Made by a program: the position numbers and the translations under genes. A model generated the notes under the pieces. It worked only from the letters and a program-made list of their open reading frames with translations. It made no database searches and had not been told where the DNA came from. From Peromyscus leucopus (Eukaryota; Chordata; Mammalia; Rodentia; Cricetidae): a DNA stretch of 64,000 nt. Where the stretch lies: the NCBI RefSeq assembly GCF_004664715.2, contig NC_051072.1, positions 37,634,142 through 37,698,141 on the forward strand. The letters are read 5' to 3'. This document shows positions 23,838-34,995 of this stretch, in pieces (the stretch's first letter is position 1; every line of letters begins with the position of its first letter).

Positions 23838-23965
23838 TTTTTTGAGACAGAGTTTGGGTAAGTATCCCCGGCAGACCTTGAACTTCTGATCCTCTTGCTT
23901 CTGCCTCCTGAATGCTGGGGTCACAGCTGTATATCATCAGACCCTGTTGTTTGTTTGTTTGTTTT
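23838..23965 (-). mobile_element. B1 SINE, antisense, with (GTTT)n flank
   Basis: 'tttttgagacagagtttggg', 'cttgaacttctgatcctctt' and 'cctcctgaatgctggggtca' are reversed B1. A short GTTT repeat at about 23949-23965 follows its far end. Confidence 0.85.
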
Positions 23966-24096
23966 GATACATGGTGTTTGTGGATGTTTGTGAAATATAA
24001 CCTAACAGTTCAGTACAGGCACACAAAGTATGATGAACAAATCAAGCGGCTAGCATTTCCATCTCCTCAAACCGGAGTCATCTCTGTGTGCTGTGG

Positions 24097-24268
24097 GGCT
24101 GGAGAGATGGCTCAGCGGTTCAGAGCAGGGTCTGCTCTTCCAGAGGACCCAGGTTCAATTCCCAGCACCCACATGGCAGCTCATGACTGTCAGTAAGTCC
24201 AGTTCCAAGGGACCTGACACCCATGGCAAAACATCAATGCACATAAAATAAATATAAAAGAGAACCAC
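24097..24268 (+). mobile_element. B2 SINE, well preserved
   Basis: 'ggggctggagagatggctca', 'ctgctcttccagaggaccca', 'attcccagcacccacatggc' and an 'aaataaatataaaa' tail are intact B2 landmarks. Confidence 0.95.
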
Positions 24269-25137
24269 AAGGAGTAGGAAGAATATCGGTGGTTAAGAGA
24301 AAGCAGTCGGGTCCCTGTGGTAATCCCTGACTTTCTTCTCCCTATCACCTTGGGAACGGTAGTTGCCACAGCTCCAAGATGGTTTACCTAAACCTCCCCT
24401 GTTAGTCCTGTCTAAGTGACCGCTGGAAAGTAACTCTTGAAGTTATTTTCGTGAAGCTGTAAACATGGAAGGATGCCCTCACTCACCACATGAAGAGCTG
24501 TAGCGTCTTGCATGGGAGTGTGCTCATGGGAAGCTTTTCCAAAAGCTGCTTAGATTCCCCAGGAGATTGCTAGAGGGTGTCTTAGATAATCATGGTGGTA
24601 TTTTGGAAACCCACTCCGAAGATTCAGTGTCCTCAGGGCCCAGTGTAATTTCATGATGCCGTGGCTGTGAGGGGAGGCTAGAGCCTGGACCTTCTCTCTT
24701 CCCTGTTCCCATCACATCTCAGTTCCTGGGCAGCCCCAGCTAGTCACTGAAGTTCACCACACCCTCTCTCTTTTTGTCAGGGACTCTTTGGCTGGTATTT
24801 AAATGATCTGTTGTTGCATAATAAGACCCCCCCCCCAAATTTAGTGGCTCAGCATAGCAATAGTCAGTTTGCTTATAAACTTGCATGTTTGACCAGGGCT
24901 TGGTGAGGACAGTTCATATGGTCTCCCTTGGGGTTGTTTGGAGGCTACAGGTGACTCAGTGGCAGGGCTGAAGGCTCCCTCAGGTGTCCAGCATCTGATG
25001 CAGGTGATGGCTGGGACCCCCATTACAGAAGTCAGCCAGAACATACACGTGGCCTCTGTTTGGCTGCCTGGCTTTCTCATGGCATGGTGGCAGGGTTCCA
25101 AAAGAATGCTCTAACAGAAAATGGTGGCTTTTTCTTC
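24269..25137. other. No gene seen
   Basis: Unique sequence. A C9 run sits near 24829. The 86-codon minus frame at 24841-25101 has no domain. Confidence 0.45.
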
Positions 25138-25250
25138 AGTTTTGGCTGTTTGAGACAGGATCTTGCTCTGCAACTCAGGCTGGCCTGACTTGAGATCTTT
25201 GGGCTTCACCCTCCAGCGGCTGCCATGTCTAGGTGAATTGTGGGTGGCGC
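25138..25250 (-). mobile_element. B1 SINE, antisense, diverged
   Basis: 'gtttgagacaggatcttgct', 'aactcaggctggcctgactt' and 'ccctccagcggctgccatgt' follow reversed B1 order. Confidence 0.75.
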
Positions 25251-25274
25251 TTTTGTGACCTAGCCCTAGAGGTC

Positions 25275-25600
25275 TTTTCTCACCATAGTCTATTAGTCAA
25301 GTATTAGAGGATTTATTAAGGCAACTCCACGTAGTTAAAAAGGAGGTTTATTTTGGGGGGTAACTTACAGCTATCAAAGGGGTTGGTTACAGGATCCAGG
25401 AGAGGTGAGGTGCAGTCCGGTGGTGTTCCCTGGAGAACTCTGCTCAGTCTACTATCCAGCATCGAGGATCACCAGGAACCAAGAGGGCAGGCACATCTGG
25501 ATCTTGGGTCTTAAGGGCTCCTGTCTCCACCTTGCCTCAGGGGTGCATGATAGGTAGGCGTGAGTGTAGCTAGAGTTTTCCTGCCTTGCCCACAGTCAGG
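25275..25600 (-). mobile_element. LTR-like segment, antisense (candidate)
   Basis: Near 25312 and 25345 the plus strand has TTTATT, so the minus strand shows two AATAAA signals about 30 bases apart in sequence that resembles a rodent LTR R/U5 region. No paired LTR or internal retroviral sequence is seen. Confidence 0.4.
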
Positions 25601-25611
25601 ACAAATCTTTG

Positions 25612-25960
25612 TCACCCGCCAGTCCCACAGCCGCTCAGACCCAACCAAGTAAACACACAGAGACTTATATTGGTTACAAACTGTATGGCCGTGGCAGGCT
25701 TCTTGCTAACTGTTCTTATAGCTTAAATTAATCCATTTCCATAAATCTATACCTTGCCACGTGGCTGGTGGCTTACCGGTGTCTTCACATGCTGCTGATC
25801 ATGGCGGCAGCTGGCAGTGTCTCCTGCCTCAGCCTTCCGCTTCCCAGAATTCTCCTCTCTCCTTGTCCCACCTACTTCCTGCCTGGCCACTGGCCAATCA
25901 GTATTTTATTTATTGACCAATCAGAGCAATTTGACATACAGACCATCCCACAGCACGTGA
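25612..25960 (+). mobile_element. Cricetid-like medium repeat, copy 1 of 3
   Basis: It shares with 35830-36195 and 37905-38272 the order 'cagccgctcagaccca', 'aaacacacagagactta', 'caggcttcttgcta', 'ggcggcagctggcagtgtct' and 'ggccaatcagtattttattt'. It ends with a second CCAATCAGAGC. The CCAAT boxes and lack of a poly-A tail suggest an LTR-like or non-autonomous element. The family name is uncertain. Confidence 0.7.
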
Positions 25961-26273
25961 GAGTTACTGGAAGCCTCACTGGGGGTAGTACTTCCAGGTT
26001 AAAGCTGGAACAGCTATTCACTACAGTATTCTCCTCCTTGAATTCCCTACTTTAGTATTATTCTGCAATATTACTTTTCTGTTCTTCTGTGGAAGAGCAT
26101 CACCCACTCACCCATGTTGATTTGTCATGCATACAGACAATCATCCCTTTCAATATTCCCCTCTTCTTGCTTTTTTCATGTGATTCTGGGTGAGATGTTC
26201 ATATCTGCATTTTACATGGTTTAGTTTTCTACATTCTTTTTTTTTTAAACTTTGTAATTAATTAACTTTTGAA

Positions 26274-26334
26274 GTGCTGGGATTGAAACCAGGGATGGGA
26301 GAATGCGCCACTGGGCAACACCCCAGCCCCAGTT
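26274..26334 (-). mobile_element. ID-like SINE fragment, antisense
   Basis: 'gtgctgggattgaaaccagg' through 'gcaacaccccagcccc' is a reversed, diverged ID (alanine-tRNA-derived) body. Confidence 0.6.
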
Positions 26335-26384
26335 TTCAGCACTTTAAAAATCTAAGTGTTTAAATAACTGTGTTTATACTGTGT

Positions 26385-26836
26385 GCATGTGTATGAGTGT
26401 ACATGCATATGTGTGCATGCCAGGGGGCAAGTGTGGAGGTCAGAGAAGAAACTACAGGAATTGTAGTGGTATTTGCTCTGCCCATGACCTTGGGCTATAT
26501 ATAGGGCCCAGGAGGAGGTGTTTCCTGCTGTTGCACAGGACCTCTTAAAAGGAGAGGGAGAAGGGCCACATACCTCTTCTCTCTTCTTCCTGAGAGGTGG
26601 ATTCGCATCTAGTCAGATCAGAGGACAACTTCAGCTGTCTACTCTGTTCTGTACTCATGAGTGTATTTCCTCAATTTATATCTTAATAAATTCTGTTACC
26701 CATTTAATAGACTCATATGGATTGATCTTAATAAGGAATTGGTTTTCTTCTTCTACTATGTGGATCCTGGGGACTGAACTCAGCTCTTTGGGCTTGGCCA
26801 CAAGCTTTTACTCAGAGAACCATTTCACAGGCCCAC
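26385..26836 (-). mobile_element. B3-type SINE, antisense, split by an LTR
   Basis: The left part (26385-26461) has a TG-rich tail and 'gtgtggaggtcagagaagaa'. The right part (26734-26836) resumes with 'ttggttttcttcttctac', 'gatcctggggactgaactca' and the reversed head. Removing the insert restores the normal order. Confidence 0.8.
26462..26733 (+). mobile_element. Solo LTR, 272 bases, with target duplication
   Basis: The insert starts TGTAGTGGTA and is bounded on both sides by AGGAATTG (26456-26463 and 26734-26741, shared with the element edge), a 6-8-base target duplication. Inside are a TATA box (CTATATATAG, near 26495-26504) and AATAAA at 26685-26690, in the right order for U3-R-U5. No second LTR or retroviral interior is present. 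The right end lacks a clear CA, so it may have mutated. Confidence 0.75.
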
Positions 26837-27178
26837 ATCTTTTGAAGATTGATTTTTAAACTCTGCCACAGTACTTTTAAAAAGCTAACCTTTCCTTAAC
26901 TCTGCAGGCTGCTTCTCTTCCTCCCCAATCTGCTCCTTTTTGTCGCCTTCTCCTGGTCTGGCTATCACTGTATAGCCTACTCTGTCCTTAAGCTGAAAAC
27001 ACAATACTTCTACCTTGATGTCCTGAGTGAACTGTGACATCCAGTTACCTTCTGTGTGTTAAAGTCAAGGTTTTGTATTCATTTTTTAATGAAATATAGA
27101 AAATACTCAGTCTTAAAAATAGTAAATTCATCTTTTCCCCTTAATGTTTTTGTCTATTAAAAAATACATTTACTCTGA
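26837..27178. other. No gene or repeat recognised
   Basis: 342 bases between the split SINE and the next B2, with no usable frame. Confidence 0.5.
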
Positions 27179-27402
27179 GCTGACAATAAGCTCAGGTTAA
27201 GAGCACTGGATGCTCTTGCAGAGGACACTGGGTTTGAGTCCCAGCACCTGCACAGTGGCTCATACCTCTCTGTAGATCCACTTCCAGGGGTCCAATGCCC
27301 TCTTCTGATTTCTGCAGGCACCAGGCATGCATGTGGTACACAGACACACATGCAGGCAAAGTAGACACACATAAAGTCAAAATAAATAAATCTTTAGGAA
27401 AT
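27179..27402 (+). mobile_element. B2 SINE, diverged
   Basis: 'ggttaagagcactggatgct', 'cttgcagaggacactgggtt', 'cagtggctcatacctctctg' and 'aaaataaataaatcttta' give the B2 order. Confidence 0.9.
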
Positions 27403-28745
27403 CACACCTCCTCTTTCTTCCATTACATAGAATTCTTTCTTGGTCCATAAGTTGTTAAATTTTATTTTCTACTTACTTATCCTTGTGTGAGAAGAAGACT
27501 ACTCCAGTGTGGTGGTGGCTCTAAGAAGTACAGTCACTTTGTCTGGATCCTTGCAGGCTCACCATACAGTTACAGCCATCCCCCTGCCTATGTGGCTCAG
27601 GGTCTCACATTTTAAGATAGTGCTTTGAGGGACCTAGAGGGCTAGAGAGACAGTGGGAGAAACCCAACATCCTGAAGTGTGAAGGTAAGAATTCCTTCCT
27701 TGTAGTTCATCCAATCAAGCTGTGAAACTTCCCAAACCCATATTTCCTTAAAGCCATGGACTGCGGAATCCCATCTCCACTCAAGAACAGCAGCTGGAAT
27801 GGAGAAGCTATCAATGAAGACAGAGTTAGAAGTGGAGTTCTGTGGCACAGAGAGGGGCCCTCCTTCAGAGAATGCTCCCTGCTCTTCACTGGCAGGCTTC
27901 TGGTTAGCACAGTTATACTTGTGCTTGCCCAGGCTCGGCTAAGGTGGTAGCTGCAGCTAGGATCCACGGCCATTGACTGGGGTTTTCACTGCTATTCTCA
28001 GTCCTCCATGCTGGAGGGGTAGTGTGTTCCGACAGTTTTCCTTTGCTCACACAGAGTAAGTGTGCTCTCCTTCCTAGGGAGAGGTGCTGTGACTCAGTAT
28101 CCAGGGATTTCCTTCGAGTGCAAGCCTGGACTTTAAGGAATCTCTATGGTGCTCTTCTCTGGCTTGAACTGTGAGGTTCTGTCCTACTGTCTACTTCTAG
28201 AATGTTCCTTTAGTAACAGGTCCAGCCCATTTTAGGAGAGAAGGATATTAGACTTGCTGCATTGATCTCAGCTTTGTCCCAAATCCTTCTTGTTAAACGA
28301 GGGATCCTCAGCCTCAGTCCTGTTACGCTTGGGCCAGAGGTCCCTTTGTTAAGGGCTTCTGTAGGGTGCTGGGCCATAGGCTGCTACCAGTAGAGGCCAG
28401 TAGCAGCCTGTCCTCCTTCACTAACCTCCAGTGGAGGACTCCTGCTTAGAGCTCCCTAGATATGCTTCCTCCTGTAATACTACAACTAGAACCCCAGAAC
28501 CCAGAACCAGAGAGCATCTCAGGAGACACCTGGGCCCTTTCCTTCAGGCAAGGATGGTGTTGCTGTGACTTTCAACAAGTCAGCTTAGATGATGAAGAGG
28601 AGTGTGACGAGGTGACAGAGACTTCCCTGCAGTTGCCCCTTTGTATAAATTCGAGTTGGACATGGGTCTGTTGCATGCTAGAGATTTCTCTGTCTTCTTA
28701 GTCTTAGCTCCTAACTGTATAAAATTTGTTCATGTGAGAACCTTC
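27403..28745. other. No gene or repeat recognised
   Basis: 1.3 kb unique. Overlapping opposite frames near 27642-27973 show no domain and no reason to prefer a strand. Confidence 0.45.
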
Positions 28746-28747
28746 AT

Positions 28748-28805
28748 TGAGGGGCATAGTGCTTGCCTAGCTAGCATGCACAAGGTCCTAGGTAAAATCT
28801 GCAGC

Positions 28806-28806
<1 letters not shown>
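28748..28806 (+). mobile_element. ID SINE
   Basis: 'gtgcttgcctagctagcatg' and 'cacaaggtcctaggtaaaat' are the ID core. Its tail has become the adjoining CA run. Confidence 0.8.

Positions 28807-28850
<44 letters not shown>
28807..28850. repeat. (AC)22 microsatellite in an ID tail
   Basis: A pure AC run directly abutting the ID body. Confidence 0.98.
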
Positions 28851-28852
<2 letters not shown>

Positions 28853-30079
28853 AACCCTGGTTGGCAAGACTTCTCTAATACTAATTTGAGAACAGTGAGA
28901 ACACTCACTTCATCGACTTGCTCTCTCTGAGTGTTGGAGTTTCTAACTTTGGATCTGTTCTGTCCTCTGAATGCTATCAGCTTCCTTAGCTCTGCAGGAA
29001 TGAAGGAAGGTAAGTGAGGAAAGCCAGGCATGGACGTTCCAAATTCACTGATGGAATTGATACTCATTGGTTGTCAAGGAAGAGTTCACTGTGAGGAAGA
29101 CAGAGACTGGGGACAAGAGCTTGATTGATGTCTGAGAGAAGACTCGGTTCCCACGTAGGGCAGTCATGGCCATCCTGTCACATGGGAAGTAAGCCCAACA
29201 CTGCTGGGCAGATGTACAAAGACTGTAGTGCAGCCCCATGTCACTGTGACCTGGTAGAATGCTGACAGCCACAGTGGGGTTATTTAAGGTCACATTTAGC
29301 TTTAGGGGTGGGGATAAATGCCCAGAAGATAGATGTGTGTCCAGAAACAAGCAGCAGTTCTGCTGTGTGGGCTCCACATCTCCTGGAACTTCCAGTGTCT
29401 TGTGAGTTTGGAGATTGAATTGCAGTGGAATACATCTTTCCTTATTCCTGACAATGTCACTGCTGATTCCAGGTCTTGGTGTCTCAGCAACATCTTACAT
29501 ATGGTCTCCATGTTGTAGATAAATGGAAGCAGCTTCCCATTGGTTAGGGACCCTCTTGAGATGGGAGAAATCTTTGTCAGAGTGGTGCCCACTAGAGTTT
29601 CATTTCTTCAGCCAGGCCATTGCCTTCCAAGCAATACCAGGCACTGAATGACTGAGTCCGTACTGTGTACAAAGCTTTATGGGATTTGTAGCTTCAGCAT
29701 GAGACACTGTTCTTTCTCTCAGGGTCTTGTAGTTGATTTGGGCTCACATGAGAAGTTTCAGAAAAGTCCAGGAAGCCCAACAAGCTCCAACATACCAGCA
29801 ACCATCAAAAAGTACCCAATAAAACTCTGTGCTGAGTTCCTGTGAGAGGTCCAGACAGTCTCTGACCACTGTCCAGGCAAGACAGATATTGCTGTTCACT
29901 GAAGACAGGTTTCTTGCTTGGTTCCCATGGAAGTTACTGCATCAGTTCTAGCCCATCTGACCATCATGAAATGCCTCCAAGAGGACGCTAATGGTGCTTT
30001 GATTTTATAGATAAGGAAGAAGAAGGTCCAACAAAGAGAGGGAGGCGAATATCTTGGGTATTCTGCTGCATGTCATGCA
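28851..30079. other. No gene seen
   Basis: Unique sequence. Frames of 95-110 codons occur on the minus strand (28771-29592), and they overlap each other and the AC tract. None has a domain. Confidence 0.45.
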
Positions 30080-30292
30080 CTGTAATTGGAATTTGCAGAA
30101 TCCATTTAATTCTCCCAACAGCCACTTAATATATTCTTATTGTCATGATGATGGTGATGATGGTGATGATGATGATCATCATCATCATCACCATCATCAA
30201 CATCTTTACTATTCCAAATTTACAGCAAAGAAATGGATGTGCAACACAGCTCAGACCATCTAGATTATGCTTGACTTCAAGTCTTAATCTTT
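30080..30292 (-). mobile_element. MIR SINE, antisense, interrupted by a GAT/ATC repeat
   Basis: The left flank 'aatccatttaattctcccaa' and the right flank 'caaatttacagcaaagaaat' followed by 'gcaacacagctcagacc' are consecutive parts of a reversed MIR. The triplet repeat sits where the consensus has an ATT-rich spacer, so it probably grew there. Confidence 0.7.
30144..30204. repeat. GAT-to-ATC mirror triplet repeat (hairpin-forming)
   Basis: GAT/GGT triplets switch at about 30174 to ATC/ACC triplets, so the left half is nearly the reverse complement of the right half apart from one three-base bulge. A forward frame reads Asp/Gly then His runs. Confidence 0.95.
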
Positions 30293-30297
30293 TTCCC

Positions 30298-30321
30298 TTT
30301 TTTTTTTTTTTTTTTTTTTTT
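30298..30321. repeat. Poly-T, 24 bases
   Basis: A homopolymer just after the MIR remnant. Confidence 0.95.
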
Positions 30322-30704
30322 GCCATGTGGTATGGGTCAGAGAAGTAAAGAGGAAGCGAGCTGGCATTCTGGGCAGGGGAGAGGTTTAGGTAGAAGTTCC
30401 CTGATGTTTGGGAAGCAATCCTAAGTCTATTGGAGAGGCAGTCTCAGATTATCGTTTTGAACTCTCCAGTACGGATGTGTTAGGTGGTAGAGGAAAGCTC
30501 TAGAAAGCTGCCAGATAAGGTAGAGACATGTCAAAGAAGTCCGAGGATGTGATGGGAGCCAGCTCAGAGGAAAGACTGGCCAGCCAGAGCTGACTACATC
30601 TGGGTGAAGGTTTATCAGGTGTTGATGTGACCGTCAGTCTTTCAAACACATGTGACTGTGGTAGCCAGGAACATTCAAAGAGCCTACTTCATAGTTTCAT
30701 TGTT

Positions 30705-30832
30705 GTGACAGGCTCTCATGTACCCAGGCTGGCTCTGAACTTGCTACGTAGCCAAGGATGAGTTTGAAGTCTCGATTCTTCTGCCTCCACCTCCCAAGTG
30801 CAGGGATTATAGGAGTCACCACCCTGGTTTAA
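30705..30832 (-). mobile_element. B1-like SINE, antisense
   Basis: 'gtacccaggctggctctgaa', 'cttctgcctccacctcccaa' and 'gtgcagggattataggagtc' are reversed B1. Confidence 0.85.
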
Positions 30833-31399
30833 AAACACAGGCACATCAGTTGAGTTGCTGGGCTTCTCTGGGAGTACCAGCATCACTTGGAGCACCTCAA
30901 TGGAGTGATTTTGCCAGTGCTGTTGTGCTAAAAAAAAAAAACACACACACACACAAAAAAAACACTCACATAGTACTTCAAAGGTCGTGGAGACCCTGGT
31001 TGGGCTGCTGGGTTCAGCAGTGATTGAACATATGATTCTTCCATGTGGAGATGATAGCCTCCAAGAGTTTCAGGCAAGCAATTAGATCCTCAAAATTCTG
31101 AGTGAGAGGAAAGTTCATCTCAAGCCAAGGGAACTGTGGTATCAAAATGCTCCCTTCTTTTTCTTCTTCTTTTTTTCCTTTCTCTCTGTGCTCTTGGGCC
31201 TAGCTTACAGCTTTTTGAGGCGCTGCATACACTTCTTAAGAATGAGCACAGGACCTCACAAATGCTTTTGGAATCAAATAAAAACTCAATTTCCTCCCAA
31301 CTATTATGAGTGTAGGATTCTAGGCCGGTTTTTGAGTTATAGGGAAATAGGGTAAGGAGAAGATGATTGGGGACATGGAGTGAGTTTGCTAAGGTCTGC
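30833..31399. other. No gene; A12 plus (CA)6 tract inside
   Basis: A homopolymer and short CA repeat at 30930-30961, otherwise unique. A pyrimidine-rich stretch lies near 31150-31190. Confidence 0.5.
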
Positions 31400-31515
31400 C
31401 TGCATTCACTTATTTATTATGTGCTTTCTGAGCTCCTACAGTCTGTTATGAATTTTCTGGGCACTCAGCACAGGGCACAGGAGAGTAAATGGAGCTCTAC
31501 TGTGACATCCATTCT
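31400..31515 (+). mobile_element. LINE-2-like remnant (candidate)
   Basis: 'cttatttattatgtgctttc', 'gggcactcagcacagggca' and 'agtaaatggagctctactgt' resemble a widespread old mammalian repeat end. Confidence 0.5.
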
Positions 31516-33039
31516 AGGGCCCACTCAGCCTACTGAGCTAGGAGGAGAGATCCCCGTGTGGGGCTTTTAGGGTGTAAGCATACTCCTAGTAATAATCCCA
31601 CAGGCACTGCAGGGGTAATGCTGAGGAAATTCTTCTTTTCTCCTGAGTTGTTACACATTTGAACCTGAAGTTCAAATTCAGCACTGGCTTTACAAATATA
31701 CTTTTTATGGCCGCCAGTGTTTCTGGGGCGTGGTTATGTCATAAAAGATTAAGTTGTCCTGAGTTCTTGTTCCTACCCTGTGGCTAAAAAGCACCCCCAA
31801 GTCCCAAACAAAACATTTTCCTTCCTTTCTTCCATAGGGCTCTCCAGGGACTGCAGTCTTGTCTGGGATTGCAGAAGCAGAGACTCCTGGGCAGGCCCAG
31901 CCCAAATGGCTTGGGAAGTGATTTTCTTGAAGGAGCCTGGGGTTTATAGAAAGGCTTTTTATGCTTCACCACACCAAGTTGCATTTGGAGGAAGCTGGCA
32001 GGCTCCAGAGAAAGAACTTAATTCTTTATATATTTGCTATATTCTATTTTAGTGAACATGGAAAACAGACCTGACTGGAGAGCCAACTTATTAATTATTA
32101 TTTTTAGCTCATAAAACCCTCATTCACAGTCTTTGTTCTTTTTTCTTTCTTTCTTGTTTGAAGTTTCTTTGCTCAGTTGAGTTCAGGTCCTTTCTGAGGC
32201 CTAACATCTTGGCCACACTTTGAGAAAGGAAGACAGCCCTGTGGCTGATGTCATGTGAAGAGGGCAAAACTTCTCTCTTCTGTTCCTTCCATGTACACAA
32301 CTGGTTTCTACAGCTGGACTCTCTATCTCCCTCTCCCTAGATATCTGCTTGCCCTGCAGAGACCATCGTACTTACTGTTCTGGGAGGAGGGAAGGAAGGA
32401 TCACAGATTCCCGGAACGAGATGGGCATGCCATCTCAGAGTCTCTGTTCTGTTTCAGACCAAAGGCACCCTTAGTTCTTGAGTTTCTATGAAGGTTTTCT
32501 TATGAGGAACTTCACCCTAACACTACATTAACAATAAAGCCCCAGGGTCAGTCCTGACTCTTCTGGTCATTAGCATCCTCAGATAAGGAGGATGCCATTT
32601 ACTTTTTCAAGTCTTAATTTTTCATTATGACAAAGGAAATGATGTCATATCCCAAGAGAGATGCTGTGAAGACCAGGTGTGACACTGGGTATGAAACGTG
32701 TGACTATCGTGTGTATCATATGACAATGTGGGCACACCCTAGTTTGCTCTGGTTCAGATAATCCAACTATCTCAGAGTTCCTTATGAATTGGTGAATTAG
32801 CTGGTGGTTCTGTGAGGAGGAGGGCAGAGGGGGAGATGGCAAGGAATGCGTGTGGCAAGTTTCTGATAGACGGAGGACCACAGGCAGATGCTGAGTTGCT
32901 TGGCGAGGCAAGAAAGTTCCATTGGTATGTAAGGCTGTAAGCTGAAGGCCTAGAGCCAAGAGACACTGCTTGTCCTCCTTGTGCACAGGTCCCAGCTCAG
33001 CCCGGGCTTGTTTGACGACCAAGCAAATGCTTGCTTCAT
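31516..33039. other. No gene or repeat recognised
   Basis: 1.5 kb unique. The 125-codon minus frame at 32645-33022 has no domain or homology I recognise. Confidence 0.45.
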
Positions 33040-33478
33040 TTGCTCAGGTTGCTCTAACAGGCTGCAATAATCCTGGTAGCTGATATAACGACAGGAACTT
33101 ATTTCTCCTTGTAGTTCCAGAGCCTGGGAAGTACACAATTAAGATGATAGTAGATTCTCTGTGTGGTGGGAGCTGGATTTTTGTTCGTAGATGGTACCTG
33201 CTTCTTGCATCATCATGTGGCAGCAGAAGTAAGATGTCTCTATGCATCGTCTTCCATAAGGGCTCCAAATTCCATCCCCAATGGTCAAATCACCTCCCAT
33301 CAGCGCCCCCCTCTCTCTCTGTGTATATGGTATTGAGGCTTGACCCAAAGGCCTCATGTATGCTAGGCAAACACTCTACCACTGAGCTCCATCCTCAGTC
33401 CCATACCACCACTTTGATGATTAGGTTTCAACATATGAATTTGGGTGGGACACAAAGATTGAGACCAAGTCAATGCCC
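33040..33478 (-). mobile_element. MaLR (MLT1/MST-like) LTR, antisense
   Basis: The reversed LTR order is clear: 'ggttgctctaacaggct', 'ggaacttatttctccttgta', 'gttccagagcctgggaagta', 'aatggtcaaatcacctccca' and, after the ID insert, 'gtttcaacatatgaatttgg'. The 163-codon forward frame at 33144-33635 runs through it and is an artefact. Confidence 0.8.
33313..33402 (-). mobile_element. ID SINE nested in the MaLR LTR
   Basis: 'catgtatgctaggcaaacac', 'tctaccactgagctccatcc' is a reversed ID core. It interrupts the LTR between its 'cacctcccatcagcg' and 'gattaggtttcaac' parts, so it arrived later. Confidence 0.85.
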
Positions 33479-33904
33479 TCCTCAGGGGAGGGCTGAGAAC
33501 AACCGCTGCCCAGGCATCATGCTGTCGAAGGGCATGGCACCAACAAGTGCATCTGACTGGGACATTTTCCTCCTGGGACCTTCTGGGGGTGGTTGGGATG
33601 CTACTTTGGGGGAAACCAGTGAGAATATTTTGTGAGTTCTCAGGAGACGGTCCCCAGTTCTCAATAAAAACAGCTGGGGAGACTGAAAGGAGATTGGAAG
33701 CCTGGGGTTATTCAGTTGGGAGCAGCAGGCAGGGAAGTGGAGATGTCACTCACCAGCCACACAGGACAGTGCGACCTGAGACCTGGAGTGACGCATGCAT
33801 AAGAAATTAACATTTTAGGTGTTTCTGAAACATCAGTAGTATATGGAGGAAAAAAAAATGAGCTTTAGCATAAGGTAACACAGGCCTAACCTGTATGTGA
33901 CTGT

Positions 33905-34225
33905 GATGGGTGGTGTTAATTGTCAACTTGACAAGCTCTAGAATCACCTCTAGGCATCACTGTTAGGGGTTGTCTGGATTAGGTTAGCCTCTGGCCCACG
34001 AGAAATGATCTTGATTAGGCTAACTGAAATGGGAAAAATCTACCTATACTAGCTGGCTTTATGTCAACTTGACACAAGCTGGGGTTACCAGAGGAGGGGC
34101 CCTCAGTTGAGAAAATGTTTCTACAAGATTGGGCTGTAGGCAGGACTATAGGGCATTTTCTTAATTAGTGATTGATGGAGAGACATTTCTGTTTGCCTTA
34201 TATGGTAACTGGAGAAATTGAACCT
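33905..34225 (+). mobile_element. Two adjacent LTR-like repeat fragments
   Basis: The first piece has 'gtgttaattgtcaacttgac' and 'cttgattaggctaactgaaa'. The second starts near 34050 with 'ctggctttatgtcaacttga' and includes 'ctcagttgagaaaatgtttc' and 'gcattttcttaattagtgat'. Both are familiar rodent medium repeats sharing the TCAACTTGACA motif. Family names are uncertain. Confidence 0.6.
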
Positions 34226-34529
34226 GGCATACGTGGTGTGCTTAACAGAAACCTACCATTGTTAAGCATTTAGCAAATTACAGCTCTTTATTATGAACAT
34301 GCTGTGGCTAGACCTTGTTTCCAGGGTGGCATTGTATGGACTGGCATGTACTCTGCCTGGCATGTACCTGTCATAGGGGACCTAGTCTCACTCTGCAGAG
34401 CTAGGAGTAATCGGACAGTTCTTACAGATTCCATCATTGTGATGCTCAATACTAGGGCTGGTCCTTAGCTGTGTAGGCTGCAAGAGCAAACATGCTAGTT
34501 AGTGTGTCTGTCTGTCCCTGGAAAATAGG

Positions 34530-34995
34530 TATCAGTTTTCGGTTGCTGCTGTAACAAGTTACCACAAACATAATGACCTCAAACAAACTTATCATCTTAT
34601 GTTTCTGTGAGTCAGAATCCCTGTGGAGCATCAGGGCTGCCTTTTTGCTGAAAGATCCAGGTTAAGCTGATTTCCTGACTTTTTCTCCTTCTCTAGGGCT
34701 CCTCTCCTCCATGGATTTCTCTTCCTGTGTGTTCAAGGGCAGTGTTGATTGTGCTGTCTTCCTAGCTCTTCTCTGACATCTTCCATCACCACAGCTCCTT
34801 CTTTGTAGATTTTCTTTGCTGTATAACAACACTTGTAGTTGATTTGGACTCATCCAGATGACCCAAGATTCCTAGGCCCGGCTTCTCACTTAATTACACT
34901 TTAAAGACTGCTTCACCATGTAAAGTAACTATTTGTAAGTTTTGGGGTTAAGAAAATCAGCATCTTTTGCTGGCATTGTTCTGCCTACCACACTT
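34530..34995 (-). mobile_element. MLT1-type MaLR LTR, antisense
   Basis: It runs from 'ttgctgctgtaacaagttac' through 'ccaagattcctaggccc' and 'caccatgtaaagtaactatt' to 'gcattgttctgcctaccaca', the complete reversed order of an MLT1 LTR. Confidence 0.85.

Noticed and set aside
30054..30348. Asp/His-rich and Met/Ile-rich frames
   Set aside because: They come from the palindromic GAT/ATC triplet repeat inside a MIR.
33144..33635. 163-codon forward frame
   Set aside because: It lies across an antisense MaLR LTR and a nested ID SINE.
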